A stretch of DNA of 64,000 nucleotides, from positions 1 to 64,000 of the forward strand of contig JAUYMU010000112.1 of assembly GCA_030698405.1 (NCBI GenBank). The letters are read 5' to 3'. Source of the stretch: Bacteroidota bacterium (GTDB lineage: Bacteria; Bacteroidota; Bacteroidia; Bacteroidales; Prolixibacteraceae). The first letter of the stretch is position 1. Each line of letters begins with the position of its first letter. Shown here one piece after another: positions 34,541-42,425 of this stretch. Below the pieces are notes generated by a model. That model saw only the letters and a program-made list of their open reading frames with translations, was not told where the DNA came from and did not search any database. The position numbers and the translations under genes were made by a program.

Positions 34541-35725
34541 ATGTTTGCTGACAGGTACATTCAAAATAACATTGTTTATCCGTCCTTCATCAAAGAAGAA
34601 GCCTCTCCAGCCCTCTCGATGATTGTAATGATTCCGTGCCTGAACGAACCTGAAATAATCAGAACACTAGAATCGGTATGGGCATGCGAGCCGGTGGATT
34701 CGTTTTGTGAAGTGCTAATCGTAGTCAACGATTCGGAAAACAGCACTGAACCGGTGAAAGCAATCAATCAGCAAACTTTCGAAAAATTGCTTGCATGGAA
34801 GCAAACGAACGACCGCCAAAATCTGGTACTTCATCCGTTTTATGCTCCTTCAATACAGGCAAAGTTTGCAGGCGCCGGCATGGCACGAAAAATTGGCATG
34901 GACGAGGCGATCCGCCGTTTCAACGCGGTTAACCGCCCTGAAGGTGTGATTGTTTCTCTTGATGCCGACTGTCTGGTTTCGCGCAACTACCTGCAAAGGA
35001 TCGTACAGGTTTTTTCGCAAAGCAAATCGTGTTTTGCAGCTACCATTAACTTCAGGCATCGTTTTGAAGAGATGGAAGATGCGAGACAGGAAGCGGGAAT
35101 CAGAATGTATGAGGATTACCTCCATTACTACAAACAAGCGCTGGATTTCGCCGGATTTCCGAATTCAATTTATACCATCGGATCGGCGTTTGCAGTGAGG
35201 GCAGACACATACGTAAAACAAGGCGGCATGAACCGCAGGCAAGCAGGCGAAGACTTTTACTTCTTGCACAAACTCACCAAATTGGGTCGTTTGGCTGAAA
35301 TTACGGATGCATTTGTTTATCCTTCAGGACGTGTTTCCGACAGGGTTCCATTTGGAACCGGAGCAGCGATGACCAAATGGAAGAACTTTACCGAGGATTT
35401 GGCACTGACTTATCGTTTTGATGCTTTTCTGGATCTGAAGCGATTGTTTGACCATGTTGATAGTTTTTACAATGTCAGTTCAAATCGTTACGCTGAAATC
35501 CTAACCTCTTTGCCGCAAAGCATTCAGGAATATTTAAATGCCGTTTCATTTGAAGAAAAACTTGCAGAAATTAATCGGAATAGCGCAACTCCTGAATCTT
35601 TCAGGAAACGATTCTTTCAGGTTTTTGATGCTTTTTATGTCCTGAAATTTCTGAACATGGCCCATGAAAGTCACTATCAACAGCAGAATTTAGCGGAAGC
35701 GATCCTGCAACTTCAGACTTCCTGA
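34541..35725 (+). CDS. Family 2 glycosyltransferase, 3' end fused to an insertion sequence
   Basis: The 394-residue protein is a GT2-type transferase with PCLNEPEIIRTLESVWACEP near 30 and VVNDSENST. It has an acceptor-side SLDADCLVSRNYL (the DxD motif, D150/D152 region) and GEDFYFLHKL, the conserved ED. There is no signal peptide or membrane segment. It transfers a sugar from a nucleotide donor; the acceptor is unknown. The last four codons (LQTS) and the stop are encoded within the left inverted repeat of the insertion sequence that begins at 35712. The original C-terminus has therefore been replaced; how many residues were lost cannot be seen. Confidence 0.85.
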   Translation: MFADRYIQNNIVYPSFIKEEASPALSMIVMIPCLNEPEIIRTLESVWACEPVDSFCEVLIVVNDSENSTEPVKAINQQTFEKLLAWKQTNDRQNLVLHPFYAPSIQAKFAGAGMARKIGMDEAIRRFNAVNRPEGVIVSLDADCLVSRNYLQRIVQVFSQSKSCFAATINFRHRFEEMEDARQEAGIRMYEDYLHYYKQALDFAGFPNSIYTIGSAFAVRADTYVKQGGMNRRQAGEDFYFLHKLTKLGRLAEITDAFVYPSGRVSDRVPFGTGAAMTKWKNFTEDLALTYRFDAFLDLKRLFDHVDSFYNVSSNRYAEILTSLPQSIQEYLNAVSFEEKLAEINRNSATPESFRKRFFQVFDAFYVLKFLNMAHESHYQQQNLAEAILQLQTS

Positions 35726-35815
35726 CCCCATCCTGATAACTACATGAAAATAAATTAGATCGTAAATGGGTTGTCGTAAATCAAACTGTCGTAAATTTGG
35801 TAAAAAGATATCCAT

Positions 35816-36268
35816 ATGCAAATGCAACTGCCCATATTCCCAGAAAGTACAAAGCTTATAAACAGCAGTGTTGGTTTTTTCAAGAAGGATGAATTCATCT
35901 ATTATCTTCATAATGGGTCCCCGATTTTTTGCCACCATGTCGATAGTACTAACAATTACCGTTACATACTTGCCAATCTGGTGGAAAGCAAATTATGCCA
36001 TGCTTCAGAGATAAGCAGAGCTTTGGGTATCAGCCAAAGGAATGTTGAGCGTTATGCTCAAAAGCTCAGGAAACAGGGGATAGAAAGTTTTTTTAACCAA
36101 GTTGACCACCGGGGGGAATGTTATAAAATGACTGAACCGTTAATGCTGCAAGCGCAGCAACTATTGGATGATGGAAAGTCACAGTTGACCACGGCCAAGA
36201 CCTTAGGGGTGAGCGAAAGTTGCATACGGTATCATCTCAAAAGTGGCACCTTAAAAAAAAAACACTAA
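35816..36268 (+). CDS. Transposase upstream frame (orfA, DNA-binding)
   Basis: This 150-residue frame shows two helix-turn-helix segments, EISRALGISQRNVERYAQKL near 65-85 and AKTLGVSESCIRYHLKSG near 125-145, which are expected to bind the inverted ends. It ends in a run of lysines encoded by the A10 tract, then CAC TAA. A -1 shift on the A10 run (36253-36262) continues into the second frame as KKK-TLTQN. This would give a full-length transposase of about 750 residues. Confidence 0.85.
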   Translation: MQMQLPIFPESTKLINSSVGFFKKDEFIYYLHNGSPIFCHHVDSTNNYRYILANLVESKLCHASEISRALGISQRNVERYAQKLRKQGIESFFNQVDHRGECYKMTEPLMLQAQQLLDDGKSQLTTAKTLGVSESCIRYHLKSGTLKKKH

Positions 36269-38031
36269 CTCAAAACCCTGAAGCCCGCCAAGGCAGTACC
36301 CCCGGAGAAAGGAATGTTATTGATTTTGAGGCATCAATGGCAATAGGGACAGGAGCCACACGTGTTGAAGAACGGATTGCCGCCAGCCGGGGAGAATTGA
36401 AACAGACACCAATCAGGTTTGAGAATTGCCAAAGCCTTGAACATGCCGGGGTTTTGCTAATGTTGCCAGCCCTTTTGGCACAAGGGCTGATGGATTACAA
36501 GCCCCACTATCAAGAGATAGAAGATGTATATTACGACCTTGACACTACCATTCTTTTTTTGTCCTTCATGTACCTTTGCCGTATCCATAATCCGGAACAA
36601 CTACGACACATCAGCCCGGGCGAGTTTGGGAAGTTAATGGGTCTGGATCGCATCCCCGAAGCCAGATGTTTAAGGGCCCGGCTAAAACAAATCATCCAGC
36701 AAAACAAGTCAGAACAATGGGGCATGACCCAGGCCAGCAAGTGGGTAAAGGCAGAAGGGACAACAATTTATTATATCGACGGACATCCCAAAGTATATTG
36801 TGGAGATCAGGCAAACCTTGGCAAAAAGCACATATCCAGGTTGAAATTATGCATGCCGGCCATCATGGAGTTTTGGGTAAACAACCATCAGGGGATGCCT
36901 TATTTTGTGGTCACTGGCGAAGTAAACGAAAAGCTTGGGGAAATGCTTTCAACCCAAATCATACCACGGCTAAAGCAGCAGGTAGCCCTTCCGGTAAGCG
37001 AACAGGATCTGTTGGATGATCCTGAACTGCCCCGTTTCACATTAACATTTGACCGCGAAGGATATAGCCCCAAAGCATTTAAAAGCTATTGGGAAAACGA
37101 CCGGATTGCCGTGCTGACCTATAATAAGAACGTAAAAGACAAGTGGCCTGAAAGTGAATTCCATCAATACTCCATCCCCGTTGATGGCAATGAAATAAAA
37201 ATGGAATTGGCCGAACGTGAAATAGAACTGGAAGGCATGAAAATACGCGAAGTGCGAAAAAAAACAGAAGACTCCCACCAAACCAGCATATTGACCACCA
37301 ACCAAAAGTTGGACCTAACCTGGATAGCCATTTATATGTTCGCCCGCTGGTGCCAGGAAAATTTTTTCAAATACCTCCGGCAAGAATACGATATCGACCG
37401 TATGATGTATTATCTTGTAAAACAAATAAATGAAGGGGTGATGGTAGTCAACCCAATATACAGCAAACTAACCCAAGCCATCAAAAAAATACGCGAAAAG
37501 ATAAACCGCAGACATGCCCAACTATTTTTGTTAAATGAAGAAAATGTAAATAGCGACTTGGAAACTGCCCCGCAGTACCTAAAAATGCAAACAAAACAAA
37601 TCAGCCAGATCAACCAATTGAAAGACGAAGAACAAAAATTACTGGAGGCACGCAAACAGCAGCCTTATAAAATAGAAGTGAAAAACATGCCTGAAAATAC
37701 AAGGTATACAAAATTGGACATGGAGGGCAAACTGTTTCAAAACATCATAAAAATGATATGCTACCGGGCAGAAACAACAGTCGCAGCGTTGCTTAATAGC
37801 GAGATTTACAAAAAACAAGAAGAAATCCGTTCACTGGTAAAAAGCATCATAAAGTCCAGAGGTGACATAGTTCCAGATTACCAGCAACGAACATTAACAA
37901 TAAAAATCTACACACTATCAAACCCAAGGGATAATCGTGCTTTAGAAAAATTATGTGAACTGCTAACCGATTCTGAAACAATTTATCCGGGTACAGAACT
38001 TAGGTTGATTTATAAATTAGCGACAAATTAA
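36220..38031 (+). CDS. Transposase downstream frame (orfB, DDE-type catalytic part)
   Basis: The 603-residue frame has no ATG at its open end (it opens with TTG), so it is probably translated only as the C-terminal part of a frameshifted orfA-orfB product. It carries the pattern of a DDE transposase: an Asp in IYYIDGHPKVYCGD near 190, an Asp in LTFDREGYSPKAF, and a Glu in ARWCQENFFKYL near 380. Spacing fits IS4/IS1634-like DDE proteins, but I cannot place it in a named family. The C-terminal third is long and helical, with many Gln and Lys. Confidence 0.75.
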   Translation: MHTVSSQKWHLKKKTLTQNPEARQGSTPGERNVIDFEASMAIGTGATRVEERIAASRGELKQTPIRFENCQSLEHAGVLLMLPALLAQGLMDYKPHYQEIEDVYYDLDTTILFLSFMYLCRIHNPEQLRHISPGEFGKLMGLDRIPEARCLRARLKQIIQQNKSEQWGMTQASKWVKAEGTTIYYIDGHPKVYCGDQANLGKKHISRLKLCMPAIMEFWVNNHQGMPYFVVTGEVNEKLGEMLSTQIIPRLKQQVALPVSEQDLLDDPELPRFTLTFDREGYSPKAFKSYWENDRIAVLTYNKNVKDKWPESEFHQYSIPVDGNEIKMELAEREIELEGMKIREVRKKTEDSHQTSILTTNQKLDLTWIAIYMFARWCQENFFKYLRQEYDIDRMMYYLVKQINEGVMVVNPIYSKLTQAIKKIREKINRRHAQLFLLNEENVNSDLETAPQYLKMQTKQISQINQLKDEEQKLLEARKQQPYKIEVKNMPENTRYTKLDMEGKLFQNIIKMICYRAETTVAALLNSEIYKKQEEIRSLVKSIIKSRGDIVPDYQQRTLTIKIYTLSNPRDNRALEKLCELLTDSETIYPGTELRLIYKLATN

Positions 38032-38105
38032 TGTGCGAGAGGTCAGGAAGTCTGAATTTAATGTGAACAAGGGTTACCTTTTGCCGTATTTGGGAATATA
38101 TTAAA

Positions 38106-38412
38106 ACTGCTTATCCCTTTTAGTCAAGTGCCAGTTAGAAAACCAATGTCAAAGCAATTCCTCTGATCAAAAACATGTTGAAATCGACAAACTATTTGCA
38201 CTGGTAGCAGTTTTTAGATAGAAAACCCAACAAAATTCAGTAAAGCCATGAATCAGTGTTTCTTTTGACCAATAAATCATTGCTCTTTCTTCAATGCATG
38301 TCTATACATACAAATAAATCAACAATTGAATTAACTTTTCATAGATTCCAAAACTTGATCAAGCGTACCAAATTAAGTTGTTAGTTCAGCTTGACCGAAA
38401 GGGATAAGCAGT
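38106..38412. mobile_element. MITE-like element, 307 bp, with 8-bp target duplication
   Basis: The 12-bp ends are exact inverted repeats, ACTGCTTATCCC and GGGATAAGCAGT. They extend imperfectly to 22 bp (TTTTAGTCAAG against CTTGACCGAAA). A perfect 8-bp direct repeat ATATTAAA flanks it (38098-38105 and 38413-38420). The duplicate region near 40000 lacks the element, giving an apparent empty site. It has no coding capacity. The end sequence matches the 132-bp element at 13569. Confidence 0.88.
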
Positions 38413-38508
38413 ATATTAAATTAGGTGTTGTTGCATTTTTCTAAAATATAAAAGGATTCCACCTCCCAGAGATGAAATCCTTTTACTAACTATTTTAAGA
38501 TAAATTTT

Positions 38509-38700
38509 CTACCGGTTAAACTTCAACCTTTTGCCCTGAATTCCTGAAACAACATTTCCATCAGCATAAACCAAGTTGCCATTTACAAAAGTATGGGTTA
38601 CCTGGTGCGAGAATTCTGTTCCATAGAAAGGCGACCAGCCGCACTTGTAAAGTATATTTTCAGGAGAAACCACCCACGATTGTGCCGGATCAACCAACAC
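38509..38700 (-). pseudogene. 3' fragment of dihydroorotase gene
   Basis: This encodes the last 63 residues of the dihydroorotase found at 40091-41434 ([20 protein letters not shown] ... [11 protein letters not shown]), identical except one residue (Y for D in SPFYGTEF). It lacks the catalytic part. An ATG from the repeat boundary exists, but there is no sign that this fragment is a functional gene. Confidence 0.85.
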
Positions 38701-38767
38701 CCATTTGCGCTAAACGTACTATTCTGCGTTATCGCCCAACAAACTCTGTTAACTTGATTTGTTGAAC

Positions 38768-38803
38768 AAGGATTCCATCTCTTTTTGAAAGATGGAATTC
38801 CTT
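38768..38803 (-). terminator. Hairpin after the T9SS protein gene
   Basis: The stem AAGGATTCCATC pairs with GATGGAATTCCTT (one bulged base), 11 bp downstream of the minus-strand stop at 38814. It has no long T-run, so it may be a structured 3' end rather than a strict terminator. Confidence 0.55.
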
Positions 38804-38813
38804 TACTATTGAG

Positions 38814-39692
38814 TCATTCTTTGATGATTACCTCTTCGGAATACTTCCCTGAGTCTGAAATCAAACGCAAAATATAAATTCCATTTCGGAGTGAGCTCGT
38901 GTCAACCCGATGCAGATTGTTTCCAGCATCCAGACACTCTTTTTTTACCAGTTCACCTTTTAAGGAGTACAATTCGAGGGTATAATTTTCATCAATGTTC
39001 GTGGTGAGTTGAACAAATAATTCGCCCGAAACCGGGTTGGGGTATACTTTAAATCCTTTTGTTGGGTTTTGAATATTTATTGATGACGTGTAAAAACAGG
39101 TATTGTATTCAGGGTTTTGATAAACGAGTTGTCCGTTTTCTGTATAGCAGAGAAGAAAAGGAAGTGCACCAATGCTCCCATTAATATTCGATAAAAAGTA
39201 GTTTCTCTGACCCACTCCTTCAATCCACACTGTACGATGAAATTCATCACCCGAAACAGGGTTGAGATACCAATGTTTTCGCAGTTTACCTCCCCAGTTG
39301 AAGATTAGAACAGAGTCAACTTTGAAGGTGATGCCTTGAGTAATAAAAATGTCGTTTTTCACTAATGAAAAATCGTACATTAATTGTTCCTTATGGTAAT
39401 ATAAATCTCGCTTGAATATTTTTAAACCGTCCGTTTCTCTCCATAAACCATATATTTTCCAGTTTGTTAAAGATTCATCGGTGGTAGTATAGAGCTTCGC
39501 ATAGGTAGTGTCGTTAATGATTGAATCTCCCTGAAACTTATATGCATCATTTCTATGTCCACAACAAGGTTCGGAATAAATTTTCGCTCCAATTCTCCAG
39601 ATTTTGTTTTCTGAAATAAGATTTTGAGAAACCAGGTTACTGGAAAATGAAATACAGATAGCGATGAAAAAATACTTCATAATTGGTTTCAT
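38814..39692 (-). CDS. T9SS-secreted protein of unknown function
   Basis: I do not recognise the main domain of this 292-residue protein. It has a signal peptide (MKYFFIAICISFSSNLVSQ) and a Cys/Gly-containing segment (EPCCGHRND). A beta-rich region with TTDES, GLWRETDGLKIF and WYLNPVSGDEFHRTVW follows. The C-terminal T9SS sorting domain (KVYPNPVSGELFVQL near 218 and NGIYILRLISDSGK) shows it is secreted. It lies between two copies of the pyrC 3' region and shares the pyrC strand, so it may be transcribed from the pyrC promoter. An alternative ATG at 39680 is in frame. Confidence 0.75.
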   Translation of the reverse strand: MKPIMKYFFIAICISFSSNLVSQNLISENKIWRIGAKIYSEPCCGHRNDAYKFQGDSIINDTTYAKLYTTTDESLTNWKIYGLWRETDGLKIFKRDLYYHKEQLMYDFSLVKNDIFITQGITFKVDSVLIFNWGGKLRKHWYLNPVSGDEFHRTVWIEGVGQRNYFLSNINGSIGALPFLLCYTENGQLVYQNPEYNTCFYTSSINIQNPTKGFKVYPNPVSGELFVQLTTNIDENYTLELYSLKGELVKKECLDAGNNLHRVDTSSLRNGIYILRLISDSGKYSEEVIIKE

Positions 39693-39889
39693 ATTTTAAA
39701 AATTAAATTGCTGAATAAACCATAACTCCATTATGAGTTGTAAGTGTGTTTTGTTTATAACTGCTGTAAGCCCACTTTACCAAAGTTGCCAAATCTTCCC
39801 CTGAACAAGCGTTCTTCCTGATAATCTTGAAACTGGCAACCAAATTATGTGTAAATGTATAAAGTCGAATTATGAATAGCAAATTAAAT

Positions 39890-39902
39890 CCCCCCCCCCC
39901 CC
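39890..39902. repeat. Poly-C homopolymer, 13 bases
   Basis: Thirteen consecutive C residues lie in an AT-rich gap, about 200 bp upstream of the minus-strand T9SS gene. Runs of this length are prone to slippage in replication and in sequencing, so its exact length is uncertain. It could modulate expression by changing promoter spacing (speculation). Confidence 0.7.
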
Positions 39903-39965
39903 TGTATAACTACCAGTATGTGCTTGGTATATAGCGATATGGTAGAATTTATTTTAGAACATACA

Positions 39966-40284
39966 TGCAAGAGGGTAACCTTTTCCCTTTTCCCGGAATT
40001 AATTACTCAGGGCTTGTTGCATGAAAAACAAAAAGGATTCCACCTCCCCAGAGATGAAATCCTTTTACGTTCTATTTTAAGATAAATTTTCTACCGGTTA
40101 AACTTCAACCTTTTGCCCTGAATTCCTGAAACAACATTTCCATCAGCATAAACCAAGTTGCCATTTACAAAAGTATGGGTTACCTGGTGCGAGAATTCTG
40201 TTCCATCGAAGGGCGACCAGCCGCACTTGTAAAGTATATTTTCAGGAGAAACCACCCACGATTGCGCCGGATCAACCAATACCA
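39966..40284. repeat. Original copy of the duplicated pyrC 3' region
   Basis: This is the counterpart of 38066-38700. It includes the last 64 codons of dihydroorotase, its stop, the terminator hairpin and about 65 bp beyond. The MITE present in the other copy is absent here, so this copy shows the uninterrupted sequence. Confidence 0.85.
40026..40066 (-). terminator. Rho-independent terminator of pyrC
   Basis: The minus-strand stem AAAAGGATT pairs with AATCCTTTT, followed by T-rich sequence, 25-65 bp after the pyrC stop. A second copy of the same hairpin lies in the duplicated region near 38450-38486. Confidence 0.75.
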
Positions 40285-41434
40285 AATCAGCATAATATCC
40301 TTCGCGGATGTATCCACGACGATCGATTCGGAACAGGTCTGCCGGGGCGTGGCACATTTTTTCAATCACTTTTTCGACCGGAATCATTCCTTTCCGGCTC
40401 ATTTCGAGCATGGCTACCAGCGAATGCTGCACCAGCGGCCCACCGGCTGGCGCTTTGAAATACGAATGTTCTTTTTCCTGAAGGGTGTGCGGGGCATGAT
40501 CGGTAGCCACCACATCAATTTTATCGTCAAGTAAAGCTTTCCAAAGTGCAGCTTTATCTGCAGGCGATTTAATAGCAGGGTTCCATTTTATAAAGTTACC
40601 ATGTGCAATGTAGTCGCTTTCGTCGAACCACAGATGGTGCACGCAAACTTCAGCAGTAATGAGCTTTTCAGCAACTGGTCCCGAAGCAAAAAGTTTCATT
40701 TCATCGGCAGTTGAAATGTGCAAAACATGCAGCCTTGTTCCATATTTAGAAGCCAGCGCAACAGCTTTTGACGACGATTTGAAACAGGCTTCGGCGCTTC
40801 TGATTTTAGGATGCGCAGAAATTGGCACATAATCGCCGTATTTTTCGCGGTAAATGGTAGTATTCAGGATAATTGTCGGTTCGTCTTCGCAATGCGTAGC
40901 GACCAGCAATTTGGTATTTTTAAATATTTCTGAAAGCACTTCTTCATTGTCAACCAGCATATTTCCGGTTGACGAACCCATGAATATTTTTATTCCGCAA
41001 ACATCTGAACCATTTGTTTTCAGCACTTCGTCCAGATTGTCGTTGGTGGCGCCCATGTAAAACGAATAGTTGGCAGCCGAAACTTCAGCAGCGCGCTGGT
41101 ATTTCAGTTCGAGTATTTCTTGGGTTACTGCCTGCGGATTGGTGTTGGGCATTTCCATGTACGAAGTCACTCCACCGGCAACGGCAGCCCTCGATTCGGT
41201 AGCAATTTCGCCTTTGTGGGTCAGCCCCGGTTCGCGAAAATGAACCTGATCGTCGATGGCTCCCGGAACCAGGTATTTGCCATTTGCATCGATCACTTTT
41301 GCTCCCAGAGCGAATTCAGCAGGAATATCTTCACCGGAGAAAACTTTGGCAATCAATTCTCCATCAATCAGCACAGCTCCGCTAAAAATCTGTCCTTCAT
41401 TGATGATCCGGGCATTTTTAATGAGTGTCTTCAT
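40091..41434 (-). CDS. pyrC: Dihydroorotase
   Basis: This 447-residue zinc-dependent amidohydrolase catalyses the third step of pyrimidine synthesis, cyclising carbamoyl aspartate to dihydroorotate. It shows the DHOase motif region DDQVHFREPG near 60, where the first ligand position that is His in many family members (DxHVHxR) is Gln. I recall the same DDQ form in other Bacteroidota enzymes. Further motifs are VGGVTSYMEMPNTNPQ (approximate), EVCVHHLWFDESDY and the metal-binding VATDHAPHT. The start ATG is at 41434. It follows a glycosyltransferase gene by 12 bp on the same strand, so both form an operon. Its 3' end is duplicated at 38427-38700. Confidence 0.94.
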   Translation of the reverse strand: MKTLIKNARIINEGQIFSGAVLIDGELIAKVFSGEDIPAEFALGAKVIDANGKYLVPGAIDDQVHFREPGLTHKGEIATESRAAVAGGVTSYMEMPNTNPQAVTQEILELKYQRAAEVSAANYSFYMGATNDNLDEVLKTNGSDVCGIKIFMGSSTGNMLVDNEEVLSEIFKNTKLLVATHCEDEPTIILNTTIYREKYGDYVPISAHPKIRSAEACFKSSSKAVALASKYGTRLHVLHISTADEMKLFASGPVAEKLITAEVCVHHLWFDESDYIAHGNFIKWNPAIKSPADKAALWKALLDDKIDVVATDHAPHTLQEKEHSYFKAPAGGPLVQHSLVAMLEMSRKGMIPVEKVIEKMCHAPADLFRIDRRGYIREGYYADLVLVDPAQSWVVSPENILYKCGWSPFDGTEFSHQVTHTFVNGNLVYADGNVVSGIQGKRLKFNR

Positions 41435-41446
41435 AATCTTGTGTTT

Positions 41447-42184
41447 TTAAATTGCTTTTTCGTAACGAATAAACCAACTTCTGATCTTCATTTTCAGGAC
41501 GCCCCAAAGCGCTTCGTTAAAAATGCCACCGCTCATTTTCGATGCTCCCCGTGTTCGGTCTTTGAAAATGATGGGCACTTCAACTATTTTAAATCCGTGT
41601 TTCCAGGTCTTAAATTTCATTTCAATCTGAAACCCGTACCCTTTCAGCCGGATGTTATCAAAATCAATGGTTTCCAGAACTTTCCGGTGGTAACATTTAA
41701 ACCCGGCAGTGGTGTCCATGATTTTCATTCCGGTAATTGTTCGCACATACATCGAAGCAATGTATGACATCAATACCCGGCCAAGCGGCCAGTTTATCAC
41801 GTTAATTCCTGAAATATAGCGCGATCCGATTGCCAGATCGGCATTTTGTTGGGTACAGGCAGCGTACAGTTTTTCCAGATATCTAGGATTGTGTGAAAAA
41901 TCGCAGTCCATCTCAAAAATATATTCATACGGACGTGCCAATGCCCAGTGAAATCCGGCCAGATATGCTTTTCCGAGTCCCTCTTTCCCTGCCCGTTTCA
42001 GTATATGAAGCCTGTCCGGAAATTCAGGAATAAGCCGATCAACAATTTCAGCAGTTCCATCCGGCGAATTATCGTCGATAATTAATACCTGAAAAGGCGT
42101 TTTCAACGAAAATACTTTGCGAATCATTCGTTCGACGTTTTCTTTTTCGTTGTAGGTAGGGATCAGTACCAGATTTTGATGCAC
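41447..42184 (-). CDS. Polyprenol-phosphate hexosyltransferase (DPM1-like, GT2)
   Basis: The 245-residue protein is a GT2 enzyme of the dolichol-phosphate mannose synthase type: LIPTYNEKENVERMI, IDDNSPDGT, AGKEGLGKAYLAGFHWA, MDCDFSHNP (the DxD motif) and SRYISG. The C-terminus lacks the extra membrane domain of some relatives, so it should act at the membrane surface. It attaches hexose, often mannose, to a polyprenyl phosphate carrier used for cell-surface glycosylation. The start is a GTG at 42184; the frame upstream closes with a stop 24 bp earlier and no ATG precedes residue 20. Confidence 0.88.
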   Translation of the reverse strand: MHQNLVLIPTYNEKENVERMIRKVFSLKTPFQVLIIDDNSPDGTAEIVDRLIPEFPDRLHILKRAGKEGLGKAYLAGFHWALARPYEYIFEMDCDFSHNPRYLEKLYAACTQQNADLAIGSRYISGINVINWPLGRVLMSYIASMYVRTITGMKIMDTTAGFKCYHRKVLETIDFDNIRLKGYGFQIEMKFKTWKHGFKIVEVPIIFKDRTRGASKMSGGIFNEALWGVLKMKIRSWFIRYEKAI

Positions 42185-42345
42185 GCTTATTGGTTTTAGA
42201 TTTTGTTACGAAAATACGTCTTTTTATGGATAGCATCCCTCATTCCACGAATGTTTAACAAATATTGAGACTTCTATACTACATGTCACTACACTTTATT
42301 ATTATTAATGATGGATTTAATAAGTTTTTATTAATGTTTATGGAT

Positions 42346-42353
42346 TACTTTTG
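42346..42353 (+). promoter_or_regulatory. Possible -7 promoter element of the three-gene cassette
   Basis: TACTTTTG matches TAnnTTTG, 73 bp before the cassette's first ATG. No clear TTTG lies at the right distance upstream, so this is tentative. Confidence 0.35.
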
Positions 42354-42425
42354 CAAAGGATTAGGACATTTTATTATTTTCGTATATAAAAATACCTTTA
42401 ACAAATTTAATAACCGACAAAAGTG

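Larger units (their letters stand above)
35712..38056. mobile_element. Insertion sequence, two-frame transposase with 16-bp inverted ends
   Basis: The ends are a perfect inverted repeat: TTCAGACTTCCTGACC at 35712-35727 and GGTCAGGAAGTCTGAA at 38041-38056. The 2345-bp span contains two transposase frames (35816-36268 and 36220-38031), joined by an A10 run at 36253-36262. No clear target-site duplication is visible in the flanks (CCTGCAAC / TTTAATGT). Its left end lies within the 3' end of the glycosyltransferase gene, and its right end lies 10 bp from the extra copy of the pyrC 3' region. It appears complete and potentially active. Family not assigned; not IS3- or IS5-like by motif. Confidence 0.85.
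38066..38700. repeat. Extra copy of the pyrC 3' region (with a MITE inside)
   Basis: 38427-38700 is nearly identical to 40012-40284, the 3' end of the dihydroorotase gene plus its terminator. A weaker match extends left across 38066-38105 (compare 39966-40010), with the 307-bp MITE inserted between. Coding differences are few: TCCATAGAAAGGCG versus TCCATCGAAGGGCG, one residue (Tyr/Asp). At the left edge it lies 10 bp from the IS end. At the right edge identity stops abruptly after GATCAACCAACACC. The arrangement is direct (same strand as pyrC). Confidence 0.85.
39693..40090. other. 398-bp gap: poly-C run and terminator, no gene
   Basis: I see no credible coding frame. The stretch contains a run of 13 C residues (39890-39902), the left part of the duplicated pyrC region (39966 onward) and the pyrC terminator hairpin at 40031-40066. 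The remaining AT-rich sequence (39693-39880) may hold the promoter for the T9SS protein gene on the minus strand. I could not identify one. Confidence 0.6.

Noticed and set aside
38427-40284. Assembly error causing the duplicated pyrC end
   Set aside because: The copies differ at several positions and one carries a MITE with its target duplication, so they are real separate sequences, although read-level checks would settle it.
41120-41767. Plus-strand open frame of 215 codons across pyrC and the glycosyltransferase
   Set aside because: It spans two convincing minus-strand genes on the opposite strand and shows no protein-like features.
42423-42425. GTG as start of the TIGR04255-like gene
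   Set aside because: An ATG directly follows in frame at 42426 and is the more ordinary start.
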